From IMG/VR virus record IMGVR_UViG_3300047562_000437, positions 1 through 27,295 of that record: a DNA stretch of 27,295 nucleotides. One strand, written 5' to 3'. Within the stretch, counting starts at the first letter, position 1. Every line of letters begins with the position of its first letter. The notes under the pieces were generated by a model that was not told the DNA's origin, made no database searches, and saw nothing but the letters and a program-made list of their open reading frames with translations. The translations under genes were made by a program, and so were the position numbers. Of the stretch, positions 1-8,335 are shown in pieces. This DNA is from a virus.

Positions 1-181
1 GGTCAATAAAGACATAGCCCAGCTCTTCGGCGCGGGCCTTGGCTTCGGCTTCGTCTGTGAAAACTTCCACGTCATACGGAGTGACCAGCTCAGTGCCGGC
101 ACCCATTTCACTGAACTGCAGGTATCCGTCATCGCTGTGAATGACGACATAGCTCTGCTCATCGAATGTGTAAAGGGCCAT
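1..181 (-). CDS. Small phage protein of unknown function, 3' end outside window
   Basis: The ATG is at 179-181, five bases after the stop of the repeat fiber gene, and the frame stays open to the window edge, giving about 60 visible residues. It begins MALYTFDEQSYVVIHSDDGY and ends in an acidic, alanine- and glutamate-rich helix-like stretch (about residues 47-58). The first half looks like short beta strands. No signal peptide or membrane segment is visible. I do not recognise the family. Its place directly after a tail fiber gene would fit a fiber-assembly chaperone or a small accessory protein, but nothing in the visible part proves that. The true C terminus lies outside the window. Confidence 0.6.
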   Translation of the reverse strand, partial: MALYTFDEQSYVVIHSDDGYLQFSEMGAGTELVTPYDVEVFTDEAEAKARAEELGYVFID

Positions 182-186
182 GGTGA

Positions 187-2928
187 TCAAGCGTTGCGGG
201 TGATGGTCCAGCCGCGAGCGACCAGAGCGTTGTAAGCGGTGACGGCTGCAGCTGTCCAGGTTGAAGCGCCTGCGTTGGTGCCTCCGCCAAGGCCGAGATT
301 GCCATTGGAAGTACCTGCAGACTCAATCGAAACGATGATGTTTTCGATGGATGCGGCGGTTAAGGCGCAATTAGTGAAAGCGTCGAGGTAGCGAGTGCAT
401 GTGGTGTTATCGAAGAGGTTGGCGGGGAAATTTGCAAGGGCGGTACAACCATTCCAAGTGTCGCGGAAGCCTGTGCTGATGCCTAAATCAGACGCAAGAC
501 CAGTTGCGGCGTCAAAGTTAAGAGCCGGGAATGCGGTAAGGCTGGTGCACCCAGACCAACTAGCTGAGAAGTTGGTTCCAGCCGATGTGTCGATTAGCGG
601 AAAGCTTGTTAAGTCGACACAGGTGGTCCAAGTAGCAACAAATTCCGTGCCGGAAGATGTGTCAATTAGTGGGAAACTTGCAAGATTTAAACATACATGC
701 CAAGCATAAGAGAAATTTGTGCCTGCCGAGGTGTCAATCAAAGGAAAGCTTGTTAGCCCTGTACAGCTATACCAAGCAGCGTAAAAGTATTCGCCTGCTC
801 CAGTATTGATCAGCGGAAAACTTGTGAGGCCAGTGCAGCCAAACCAACAATAACCAAAGTTGATGCCCGCTGAAGTATTGATCAGCGGAAAACTTGTGAG
901 GCCAGAGCAGGCAATCCAAGCAGCGTAGAAATTTGTGCCCGCTGAAGTATTGATTAACGGAAAACTTGTCAACCCAGAGCAACCGGACCAAGTATTAGAA
1001 AAGTTATCGCTGCTTGCAGTGTTGAGCAGCGGGAAGCTTGTCAAGCCTGAGCATCCATTCCAAGCGGAAGCAAAGCTCGTGCCTGATGAAGTATCAATCA
1101 AAGGAAAGCTTGTTAGCCCTGAGCAGCCATTCCAGGCTGCACTAAAATCAGTTACGTTTTGCGGCTGGCCACCTGCAGCCGTAAACGCTGTCATGCTGCT
1201 GCAGTTAAGCCATGTGAATCTAAAGGTCGTCGCAGCACTGAAATTAAATTGAGGGAAGATGCCGGTGATGCTGCTGCAGTTGTAGAACGCCTGAGACCAG
1301 TCTTGCACTGCGCTGGTATCCGGCAGATTCGTTGTTCTTGCAACGCTGGAGAAATCCATCTTGCTGCAGCCGTAGAAGGCGTTAGCCATCGTGCTCGGGC
1401 TGAGGAACACATCGTTGCCGTTGGCAGTTGTGCCCCACCGGACGATCTGCACCAAGTCAGGTGCGCTAGCGCTGTTGTTGAACTGCAGGTTCTCTAGCTT
1501 GCCTTCTACGAAGATCGAGTAGATGCCAGCGGCTGTGTATGTCTTCTGCAGGCCAGCAGCGCCAAGCTCAGCAGCAGCGTTTTCAAGGCCCGATTCAGTG
1601 CCATCACCCCATGTGATCACTAGATCATTGTCATTCGCGACGCTTTCAGCCGGCAGGGCGAATACCTTGTCTCCAGAGGCGCTAGCCCCCTGAGTGTTGA
1701 TGATGATCGATAGCGAGCCAGGGGGGCCAGTAGGCACGAAGGTGTCAGCATTGATTGGATCGAGATCGCTGCGCACCAAGGCCTCGGCCACTTCAGGCGT
1801 CAGCTCGCCTTGCCACAGGTAGACGCTGTTGATGTAGCCCTTAAACGCCTTGGTCGGATCGACAGCATCGTGGCCGATGGATAGCTGGTTGAGGCCAGTT
1901 GGCACTGAGCTGCTTAGCGACGTGGCAAAGCGTGAAGTGTTGCTGCCGTACTGATAGTTTTGTGAGCCATACGTGATGATGTTGCGCTCGCGGTTGGTGG
2001 TTGGCACCGGCAGGGGTAGAGAGCTTTTGCTTGTACCGTCGTAGTTGGAGATCAGCGCCAGCGAGTTGTAAGTTGCCGCATTGGAAAAGAAGCCTAGATC
2101 GATCTTGTCGTTGCTGCTGTTCTTGAGGCTGAGCAGCGTGTCGTTTTGATTAGTGCTGATTGCGCGGGCGTCGATGTAAACGGAGCCGCTAGTTGGCAGG
2201 GGGGCTTCTACGGAGAGGAGATCGGCGGCGCGGGTTGAAGTTGCAGTAGTTGTATAGATGTAATTAGTGGCTGCGGGCTGGTTCTCGTATTGAAAGCCCC
2301 AAACATACAGGCTTGTTGCGGTCAATCCGCTTACATTGCTTTGTAAGACAACCGTTCCAACCCCATTGCCTGTGTTCGTTTGAATTGTTAAGGCTACTTT
2401 TTGCCACTCTCCCGTTAGCGTGAAATCGGCTGCCTTGTAGGCATAGGCACCGCCACCCGTGCCCTCGGTGTAGAGCCTGGCCCTCTGGCCTTGGTTACCT
2501 TTTGCCCAGCATGAAACGCTATAAACAAGACCGCCAGTTATGCCGATAGCTTTTACGATATATGAATTAGTGCTATCGTTTTTAAACGTAATTTGATCGG
2601 CTGTTGGCGTGCCATCAGGAGCATCAATCACATCGCTAGCCCATGACAACAGCTCGTTTTTATTCCATGTACCGTCGGCAATGTTTCGGCTGTGGGTTAT
2701 TATGTTTGTTGATTGCGGCTCCAAAAGGAGCCCGCGATATTCTCCTGTTTCATAATCGTATTGAAATCGCGGCTGGTTTGCGCTAGCGGCACGCAAAACG
2801 CCATCGCGATCTATATATGTACCGGCCGAATCCCTCGTGAACTTAAACCTCGGGTCAATACGCTGCGACGCCCTAGGGTCCAGCAGCACCTGGGGGCGAT
2901 TGTCGTAGAAAAGCTCTTTGATGGCCAT
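187..2928 (-). CDS. Tail fiber / receptor-binding protein with BspA-like 24-residue repeats
   Basis: This 913-residue protein probably forms a host-contacting fiber or adhesin. The N terminus (about 1-75) carries the pattern DPRFKFTRDSAGTYIDRDGV followed by GLLLEPQSTN, which I know from phage fiber N termini. Residues about 80-240 look like a carbohydrate-binding beta-sandwich and about 245-385 like a LamG/concanavalin-type domain (GSVYIDARAIS, then GYINSVYLWQGELTPE). A PKD-like segment follows at about 405-478 (ITWGDGTESG, then YTAAGIYSIFVEG). From about 515 to 860 there is a BspA-type leucine-rich solenoid, with tryptophans exactly 24 residues apart from W599 to W791 and a core of CSGLTSFPLI. 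It starts 9 bases after the beta-helix fiber gene. The exact receptor is unknown. Confidence 0.8.
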   Translation of the reverse strand: MAIKELFYDNRPQVLLDPRASQRIDPRFKFTRDSAGTYIDRDGVLRAASANQPRFQYDYETGEYRGLLLEPQSTNIITHSRNIADGTWNKNELLSWASDVIDAPDGTPTADQITFKNDSTNSYIVKAIGITGGLVYSVSCWAKGNQGQRARLYTEGTGGGAYAYKAADFTLTGEWQKVALTIQTNTGNGVGTVVLQSNVSGLTATSLYVWGFQYENQPAATNYIYTTTATSTRAADLLSVEAPLPTSGSVYIDARAISTNQNDTLLSLKNSSNDKIDLGFFSNAATYNSLALISNYDGTSKSSLPLPVPTTNRERNIITYGSQNYQYGSNTSRFATSLSSSVPTGLNQLSIGHDAVDPTKAFKGYINSVYLWQGELTPEVAEALVRSDLDPINADTFVPTGPPGSLSIIINTQGASASGDKVFALPAESVANDNDLVITWGDGTESGLENAAAELGAAGLQKTYTAAGIYSIFVEGKLENLQFNNSASAPDLVQIVRWGTTANGNDVFLSPSTMANAFYGCSKMDFSSVARTTNLPDTSAVQDWSQAFYNCSSITGIFPQFNFSAATTFRFTWLNCSSMTAFTAAGGQPQNVTDFSAAWNGCSGLTSFPLIDTSSGTSFASAWNGCSGLTSFPLLNTASSDNFSNTWSGCSGLTSFPLINTSAGTNFYAAWIACSGLTSFPLINTSAGINFGYCWFGCTGLTSFPLINTGAGEYFYAAWYSCTGLTSFPLIDTSAGTNFSYAWHVCLNLASFPLIDTSSGTEFVATWTTCVDLTSFPLIDTSAGTNFSASWSGCTSLTAFPALNFDAATGLASDLGISTGFRDTWNGCTALANFPANLFDNTTCTRYLDAFTNCALTAASIENIIVSIESAGTSNGNLGLGGGTNAGASTWTAAAVTAYNALVARGWTITRNA
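559..1134 (-). repeat. Eight 72-bp in-frame tandem repeats in the fiber gene
   Basis: These are eight back-to-back units of 72 bases, coding for residues 599-790, with no change in spacing from unit to unit. Each codes for W-x-x-C-x-x-L-x-S-F-P-L-[IL]-[DN]-T-[AS]-[AS] and a variable tail. At DNA level neighbouring units are very close: bases 802-833 and 874-905 are identical over 32 bases at an offset of exactly 72, and 865-882 and 937-954 are identical over 18. More degenerate units flank the array on both sides, one with an insertion after residue 805. The near-identity suggests recent duplication or gene conversion. Confidence 0.9.
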
Positions 2929-2937
2929 GGCGAGGGA

Positions 2938-5900
2938 TCAGGCGGTGATGGTGGACTTGATAAGCACGAAGTTGAGAATCACCGCCTCAGACAGTGATCC
3001 AGCGGTGAGGTTTCGCAGAACGATTTTCACCGAACCGCTTGCGATGTCCAGGGTGCTGACGGAATAAGCGCCTGCTGTGGCGCCGGACTTAATGCTGACA
3101 GCGACAACATCCTGCGGGGCAATCTGGCTATTGGTCAGCGTAAACGCAACGGCTGTATCCGCAGCCAATGCCGCGCCGTTCATCGTGATCTGGCCGCAAG
3201 GCGTATTTAGCGTCACGCCCGTGGCCTTGTCAGTCAGCTGCGTGACGCTGCCGCCGCCCTGGGCATACCCGCACCATTCATCGACAAAAGCCAGCCGGCC
3301 CAGCATCCCTGCGACCGGCACCTCATCGGCATCAGTGCCAGTCTCAAAGCTGAAGTCCTTAGCGCTCAGCAGCGAGTTGTACTCTCGCCAATAGTTCAGG
3401 CCAAGATTGGTGATGGCCTTCGGCTGGTTGTTGTCCAGGATCGCGGCATCAGTCAAAGGCACCGAAGTGCCTTCAATGTCGGTAAGCGTTGCCAGCGAGA
3501 CCGGGCCAAGCGGCGACTCAGCAGATGACAGGTTGGCGCTCAGCGTGAAATTCGCCTGACCTGTGATCGTGATGTCGTTAAAGAAGCTCTCACCCTGTGC
3601 CGAAATGCCATTGGGGAACTCGGTGACAGGATCCTCATCCACGTTCGCCAGCGCAGTCAGGCTCTGGGTCTGGCCGGTGCTCAGATCCTCGATGCCGTTG
3701 CTCTTGACGATGTAGCCCTCTTCGTTGAAGCCAGAGGGATAGACGCGGCCGCCGAGCTCGTTGGTGAAGTAGTAGGTGAACTTATTGAGCGAGGTCAGCG
3801 TCTGCTGCACCGCTGGGAAGCCCTTGGTGTAGTTGAGCGTGCCAGCCCACTCAAAAGCATGAGCAAACAAGCGCAGCACTGAAGGCCGGCGGAATTCAGC
3901 AGCCCAGCAATTCCGCGTAGTGGCAAGCCCACCGGATGGTGCTGTTGGGAATTGCGTGGTGTTGTTCACATCACGCCTGCGATCAGCCTCAGCGCGGGGC
4001 TGTAGCGCTGCATGAGATGCAGCTTCACTGAATCCCAGGAAACGCAGCAGGGAGTAAGCCCCCTGGTAGTCGTTGCTGCTGCGGTACTGAGCTTGAATCG
4101 ATGCCTCAACTACGTTTGGCGAAGCCGTGGTCCACAGCGTGCTGAAATTGAATCCAAGCGTTGTGCTGGCCTGCTGGTTTGCTGTGTCGTTGTCGAGCAC
4201 CAGGCTGTAGCTCTGGTTGTCCAGCTTTTCGTCGGCCTGGTGGGCGCTGGGCATGTGGACATAGCTCTCTTGCCAGTCATCAGCAGCAGGGCCACCGCTG
4301 GCGGCTGTTGTCAGATCACGCAGCGCGGTGAAGTGCTTGCCGTTGTATTTGACCGTCGTGCCAGCTCTGTAGAAGGTGCTGTTCGCGTAGGTGATGTCGG
4401 GGTTGCTGCGGCGCAGCTGCACCTCCTGGGTCTTGTAGGTACCACCAAGAGCAAACTCCGGGTAGGTGGTGGTAGAGAAGTCCACCGCCGATACCGTCGT
4501 CACGATCAGCGGGTCGCTTGTGGGCAAGGTGCCATTCACGAACGGATCCACATCCCCGAACAGTGCTGCCGGGGTGGGGTCCAGTTGCAAGACGTATTCA
4601 CGCTGCACCAAGCGGGTCGGCGCCTCAGTGGCGAACATGCCAATCGCCAGACGCCGCTCTGATGCTGTGCGGTTGTCGATCAAACGCCGCACGTAGACGC
4701 GGCGCCCGATTGCTCGGTTTGTGCTGCTGTTCTGCGGGATGCCAGGGCTGACGCCGGTCTCATCCTGCAGAACGTCTTTAATGAAGATCCGATCTGCGTC
4801 GCTCGTGCTCCAGGCATTGGCAGCCAGTCGAGCTCTCCAGTCGGTGCCATTGGGGTTCTCGACCCAGATGTAGCTGTCCTCACGCAGGGTGTAGCCAAGA
4901 TCAGCCAAGATCTCTGGCACTGTGGTTGAGCCATCAGCTGCCACCAGCGCTTCGCTGAGATCGAAGCGGAACTGGCCGTCTGCATAGCTGCCGATAGTGC
5001 CCAAGAAGAACTTCTGGATGTTGCCGGTCTTCTGGCTGACATTCAGCGGGGTCTTGATGTAGCCAATCCGCCACTCCTTATCAAGGTCAAAAGCTTTGGC
5101 CTTGTAGCCGGTTGCGATCGCAACGCAGCCGCCAAACGAACTGTTGCTGTTGGTGATCGAGACCTCGCCACCGCTCTCAGTGGCGTGGTGAACGCCCTGG
5201 CCAATGGCGAAGATCGAGACTTCTTGGATGAAAGCGTTGTTGATCGCCCGGATGTGATAGCTACGCCGCGTGGGCTTCATCCGAACATTGTTCGGGTCGC
5301 TGCTGATGTATGTGGCGTAGCTCGGCATCTGAACCCAAGCGCTGCCGTTGTACAGCTCCCAACTGGACATGTCCTTTTGCAGGGACACGCCTGTGTAGTT
5401 AGCCGTCACCATCGAGCGCAGGCCTTCGACCTTGGCGCCATCGGCATGGATGCCACCCATGCCGTATTCAGAACGCACCGAACAGTTGAAGATGTAGGGC
5501 GAAGCTGAAGACGTGGTATCCCAGTCCTGGTCTGGGGTGTCGTCGATCGGGCCAACGATCTGGTACTCGGTGGGCCTTGTGACTGTCAGAGCGTTGCTCA
5601 GGTTGGCCGGGCTGCCCACATAGGTGCGCACCTTTGTGTAGAAGGCATCCAGCTCAGCCTTGCTGGCGAAGCCAAATCCAGACAGCAGGTGATGGCTGGT
5701 TGTGCTGTTGATCTTGTCGAAGAACGTGAAGCCGAAGAAGTAGCCGGTGCCAGTGATCTTGAAGATCTCGCTGCGGTTGCTGCGGTCTGCCAGCTCATCG
5801 GCAGGAGTTGGCACATACGTTGGGCGGAACGTGCATTTGCGCAGATCAGGGCCGCAGAGCGAGCAACCACGGGGCAGAAGGATGCCGCCGTTGGTTGGGT

Positions 5901-6444
5901 TGAATTTGATCAGGTCTTCTGGCGTCGGCTCATACCCGTCCACCCAAGTGACTGGGGTGCCAGAGCCAGGGTCGTTGTAGACCGTGTGAACACCAGGCGC
6001 CAGGATGATCGACACGCAATCCAGGTGCGCCTTTGGATCGGTGATCGAATACCAGTTCTTGCTGGTGATGATCGCGGCCTCAATGACCGCACGGTTAATC
6101 GTCTTGAACGGGCGCTGTGGGCTGAAACCGCAAGTGAGGCGCTGCTTGTCTAGGCGCTTGAGCTTGGCTTCGATGATCTCCTCATCAGTGCTGCCGCCGG
6201 GCGCTTCGTATGTGTTGTAGGAACCTGCCGCGAAGGTGTCCTGTCCGATGTATGGGTTGACGTACAGCGTGAACGGCGCCGTCAACGGGTCGATCTGTTG
6301 ACTACTGCCGGCGGCCACGTTGGCTGTGCCAGCCACCTGACGCATCAGGTCATTGAGCGCGGCGATCTGAGCCCTGAACTCTGCCTGCGTGGCATTGATG
6401 TTGTCTAGGGCGCCAGCAGCGCCAGCAAGCTCAAGGGAGGCCAC
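2938..6444 (-). CDS. Large tail fiber/spike protein with beta-helix (pectate-lyase-like) fold
   Basis: This is a 1168-residue structural protein, probably a trimeric fiber or spike at the tail tip. The start is GTG at 6442-6444; an in-frame stop lies only 9 bases upstream, so no longer start exists, and I see no Shine-Dalgarno. Residues about 10-40 are helical (NATQAEFRAQIAALNDLMRQ), likely a trimerising coiled coil. From about 58 there is NPYIGQDTFAAG and then SPQRPFKTINRAVIEAA, the entry to a right-handed beta-helix running to about 430 with a conspicuous cysteine cluster (GCSLCGPDLRKC). The rest is beta-rich, with no protease or lyase site that I can identify. The PFKTINRA-type entry resembles large structural proteins of cyanophages. 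It lies between tube-like proteins and the repeat fiber. Confidence 0.78.
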   Translation of the reverse strand: MASLELAGAAGALDNINATQAEFRAQIAALNDLMRQVAGTANVAAGSSQQIDPLTAPFTLYVNPYIGQDTFAAGSYNTYEAPGGSTDEEIIEAKLKRLDKQRLTCGFSPQRPFKTINRAVIEAAIITSKNWYSITDPKAHLDCVSIILAPGVHTVYNDPGSGTPVTWVDGYEPTPEDLIKFNPTNGGILLPRGCSLCGPDLRKCTFRPTYVPTPADELADRSNRSEIFKITGTGYFFGFTFFDKINSTTSHHLLSGFGFASKAELDAFYTKVRTYVGSPANLSNALTVTRPTEYQIVGPIDDTPDQDWDTTSSASPYIFNCSVRSEYGMGGIHADGAKVEGLRSMVTANYTGVSLQKDMSSWELYNGSAWVQMPSYATYISSDPNNVRMKPTRRSYHIRAINNAFIQEVSIFAIGQGVHHATESGGEVSITNSNSSFGGCVAIATGYKAKAFDLDKEWRIGYIKTPLNVSQKTGNIQKFFLGTIGSYADGQFRFDLSEALVAADGSTTVPEILADLGYTLREDSYIWVENPNGTDWRARLAANAWSTSDADRIFIKDVLQDETGVSPGIPQNSSTNRAIGRRVYVRRLIDNRTASERRLAIGMFATEAPTRLVQREYVLQLDPTPAALFGDVDPFVNGTLPTSDPLIVTTVSAVDFSTTTYPEFALGGTYKTQEVQLRRSNPDITYANSTFYRAGTTVKYNGKHFTALRDLTTAASGGPAADDWQESYVHMPSAHQADEKLDNQSYSLVLDNDTANQQASTTLGFNFSTLWTTASPNVVEASIQAQYRSSNDYQGAYSLLRFLGFSEAASHAALQPRAEADRRRDVNNTTQFPTAPSGGLATTRNCWAAEFRRPSVLRLFAHAFEWAGTLNYTKGFPAVQQTLTSLNKFTYYFTNELGGRVYPSGFNEEGYIVKSNGIEDLSTGQTQSLTALANVDEDPVTEFPNGISAQGESFFNDITITGQANFTLSANLSSAESPLGPVSLATLTDIEGTSVPLTDAAILDNNQPKAITNLGLNYWREYNSLLSAKDFSFETGTDADEVPVAGMLGRLAFVDEWCGYAQGGGSVTQLTDKATGVTLNTPCGQITMNGAALAADTAVAFTLTNSQIAPQDVVAVSIKSGATAGAYSVSTLDIASGSVKIVLRNLTAGSLSEAVILNFVLIKSTITA

Positions 6445-6485
6445 GCCACTTCAGTCACTATCTGCTGGAAGTCTACCGACGGTCC

Positions 6486-7499
6486 CTAGGTGAACCGGAG
6501 TGCGATCTCGCCACTGACAACGAAGTCGGTAGATCCGGCAATCAGTTCACCGGCCCTGACATTGATTCGTGAATTCGTGAGCAGCAGATCACAGCCGTAG
6601 TAGGCAGTGCTGCCGATCTGTGGCGAAACAGGAGTGCGGTTTTTGTACAGATAGAACTTGGCGCTTGCTTTGGTGTTGCGCTCAGTAAGCAGCACCAAGC
6701 GCAGCAGCGTGCTGCTGGTCTGCTCGCCAGCCTGCAGCTTGTTTTCAGCCAAGAACTGAAGCGAGCCGGCACCTCTGACCAGTGCTTTGGAGTTTTCGCC
6801 AAAGGTCTCGCCTATGGCGGTCATGTCCAGATTCGCTGCATCGATGTCCAGTGCCCATTCGGTCAGCTCACACTGGATCAGCCAGCCGCGGCCATCTGGG
6901 TCTTCAGAGATCGCGGTGATCGCAGCCGGCACAGCGGTCACATCTTCCAGCAGTTGGTTGTCGCTTGGCAAAACTACATTCTTGATGCTTTCGGCAACAC
7001 TAGAGATAGCCGCAAGGTATGCAGAGTCGCTGCTGTAGCGAGCAACCACGAAATTGATCGTTGAGAAAGGATTGATCGGAATTTCGGCACTTGTGTCTAA
7101 GTTGTAGGCCGCGAGCTCAGTGCTGAAGAGCCTGATCCGTCCAAGCGGATCGATGTTGATGTAGCCATAGGTGAATGGAGTGATTGGGTTGCTGTCGTAA
7201 AAAGCGACCGAATCATCGGCTTGGTAATAGTTGGCATTCGGACCCGTCACATGGAGCCTGGCCTGGCTCAGCACATAAACGCCGCCGAAGTAAACGCCGG
7301 AGCCTGGCGGGTTGCCTCCGGCGAATGGCGAACCATCAGGAAAGTTAAGAACGATCCGATCGCCTGTCCAGTAGTCAGTGTTGCCTAGATTGATGCGAGC
7401 TGGCGTAGTTGAGTGGATGATCGCCGTTGAGGCGAGCGCCATCGGCTCCGGCCATTCCCGGCTCAGCTCAAGAATGCCGCCGTTGCCGAGCAGTGCCAT
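6486..7499 (-). CDS. Putative minor tail protein, two-part beta-rich
   Basis: The product is 337 residues. Its ATG overlaps the previous stop in a TGATG junction at 7497-7501. The N-terminal half (about 1-150) is glycine- and tyrosine-rich and beta-like (LGNTDYWTGDRIVLNFPDG, YYQADDSVAFYDS). The C-terminal half (about 205-337) has the rhythm of a tail-tube-like barrel: WLIQCELTEWALDIDAANLD, a middle LLRLVLLTERNTKASAKFYLY, and a closing AGSTDFVVSGEIALRF. No catalytic residues stand out. The position, after the central tail protein and before the large fibers, suggests a baseplate or fiber-attachment ring protein. This role is inference, and I do not recognise a named family. Confidence 0.6.
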   Translation of the reverse strand: MALLGNGGILELSREWPEPMALASTAIIHSTTPARINLGNTDYWTGDRIVLNFPDGSPFAGGNPPGSGVYFGGVYVLSQARLHVTGPNANYYQADDSVAFYDSNPITPFTYGYINIDPLGRIRLFSTELAAYNLDTSAEIPINPFSTINFVVARYSSDSAYLAAISSVAESIKNVVLPSDNQLLEDVTAVPAAITAISEDPDGRGWLIQCELTEWALDIDAANLDMTAIGETFGENSKALVRGAGSLQFLAENKLQAGEQTSSTLLRLVLLTERNTKASAKFYLYKNRTPVSPQIGSTAYYGCDLLLTNSRINVRAGELIAGSTDFVVSGEIALRFT

Positions 7500-7915
7500 C
7501 AGAAGGATCCAGTGGGTTTGCCAGAGATCGTGAAGCTGACGGGCACAGAGATCAGATCGCCTGCACTTACGCCTGGGCCAACTGCCGTGATCAGGGCATC
7601 GCCTGAAATCGTGCCATCAGCGCCGCCGGTATTGAGTACCAGCTGCAAGCCTGAAAGCGTCGCGCTGTCTTCCAGGATCTGCTGCATCAGATCGGTCGTT
7701 GCCGTGTCATCAGGGTCGTAGAGCAACGTGCCGCTGCCGCTTGTGCCGCGGATGCCATAGGCATAAGTGCGATCGGTCTGCCCCACGCCAGTGGTCTCTA
7801 GGGCATCGCGAGTGATGTCAAGGCGCACGTCTCGCACCTTCGCAATCGTTGTGTAGGTGGCTGCCCCACCCAGCTTGAACTTTAAAAGCGCCGTGGCGCT
7901 CGTCTTGACGGCCAT
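7499..7915 (-). CDS. Tail-tube-like minor tail protein
   Basis: The product is 138 residues. It has the layout of small tail-tube fold proteins: an opening strand set (TTIAKVRDVRLDITRDALET), then GIRGTSGSGTLLYDPDDT, a helix (TTDLMQQILEDSA) and closing strands ending in VPVSFTISGKP. The GSGTLLYDPDD turn followed by a short helix is typical of tube proteins that stack as hexameric rings. The proper major tail protein is upstream in the usual place at 16412-17341, so this would be a second tube-type ring, perhaps at the tail tip. The start is ATG, 15 bases after the previous stop, with no Shine-Dalgarno; its stop overlaps the next start. The fold assignment is by eye only. Confidence 0.6.
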   Translation of the reverse strand: MAVKTSATALLKFKLGGAATYTTIAKVRDVRLDITRDALETTGVGQTDRTYAYGIRGTSGSGTLLYDPDDTATTDLMQQILEDSATLSGLQLVLNTGGADGTISGDALITAVGPGVSAGDLISVPVSFTISGKPTGSF

Positions 7916-7930
7916 CGGTCCGCTGGTGGT

Positions 7931-8335
7931 TTAAGCCAGTCTAAGTTCGGCGACAAGCCTCACACTCACGCTGGATCGGTTTGGCGCAACGCTTTCAAGG
8001 GTTGGAGGCTCTTCTGTAAAGAACCAAAGCATCCCGGCGCCAGTTGCTGATGTATCCAGCCAGGCCTTCAAACTGGTGGATGCGCCATTGAAGATTGCAG
8101 CTGGCAAGGTGAGATCTGTTGTTGCACCTTGGGCATCGTTGTATGCCTTGATGATCAGTGCTGCGTTGTCGTCTGTGATGTTGTTGAACTGCAGCTGCAG
8201 CTGAGCCTGGGTTGGCTTGCTGCCCCATAGGCGGCGGGTTGTGAGGCCGGATTGCGTAGTCAGGCCACTGGTGGGCCAGCGCGGTGCCGTGAAGTTCCGG
8301 CCGGTGGGCTCAATGCTCGGGAATGCAACAGCCAT
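7931..8335 (-). CDS. Hypothetical tail protein downstream of the central tail protein
   Basis: The product is 134 residues from the ATG at 8333-8335, which forms a TGATG overlap with the stop of the gpJ-like gene. A GTG one codon upstream (8336-8338, GTGA overlap) is equally possible and would add one residue. The sequence opens AVAFPSIEPTGRNFTAPRWP and continues with RLWGSKPTQAQLQLQFNNI, a helix (DDNAALIIKAYNDAQG), LTLPAAIF and a C-terminal strand SVSVRLVAELRLA. I associate the FPS-PTGR-N opening with small conserved proteins near cyanophage and siphophage tail tips, but I cannot name a family. A role in the tail tip or in attaching fibers is inferred from position. Confidence 0.6.
   Translation of the reverse strand: MAVAFPSIEPTGRNFTAPRWPTSGLTTQSGLTTRRLWGSKPTQAQLQLQFNNITDDNAALIIKAYNDAQGATTDLTLPAAIFNGASTSLKAWLDTSATGAGMLWFFTEEPPTLESVAPNRSSVSVRLVAELRLA

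Noticed and set aside
559-1134. Tandem repeat array considered as CRISPR
   Set aside because: Units are contiguous, coding and without spacers; they keep frame at 72 bases.
559-1134. Repeat region considered as a diversity-generating retroelement target
   Set aside because: No reverse transcriptase, template repeat or adenine-biased variation was found in the window.
4012-4662. Plus-strand open frame of 216 codons opposite the beta-helix fiber
   Set aside because: No recognisable domain; it lies wholly within a confident gene on the other strand.
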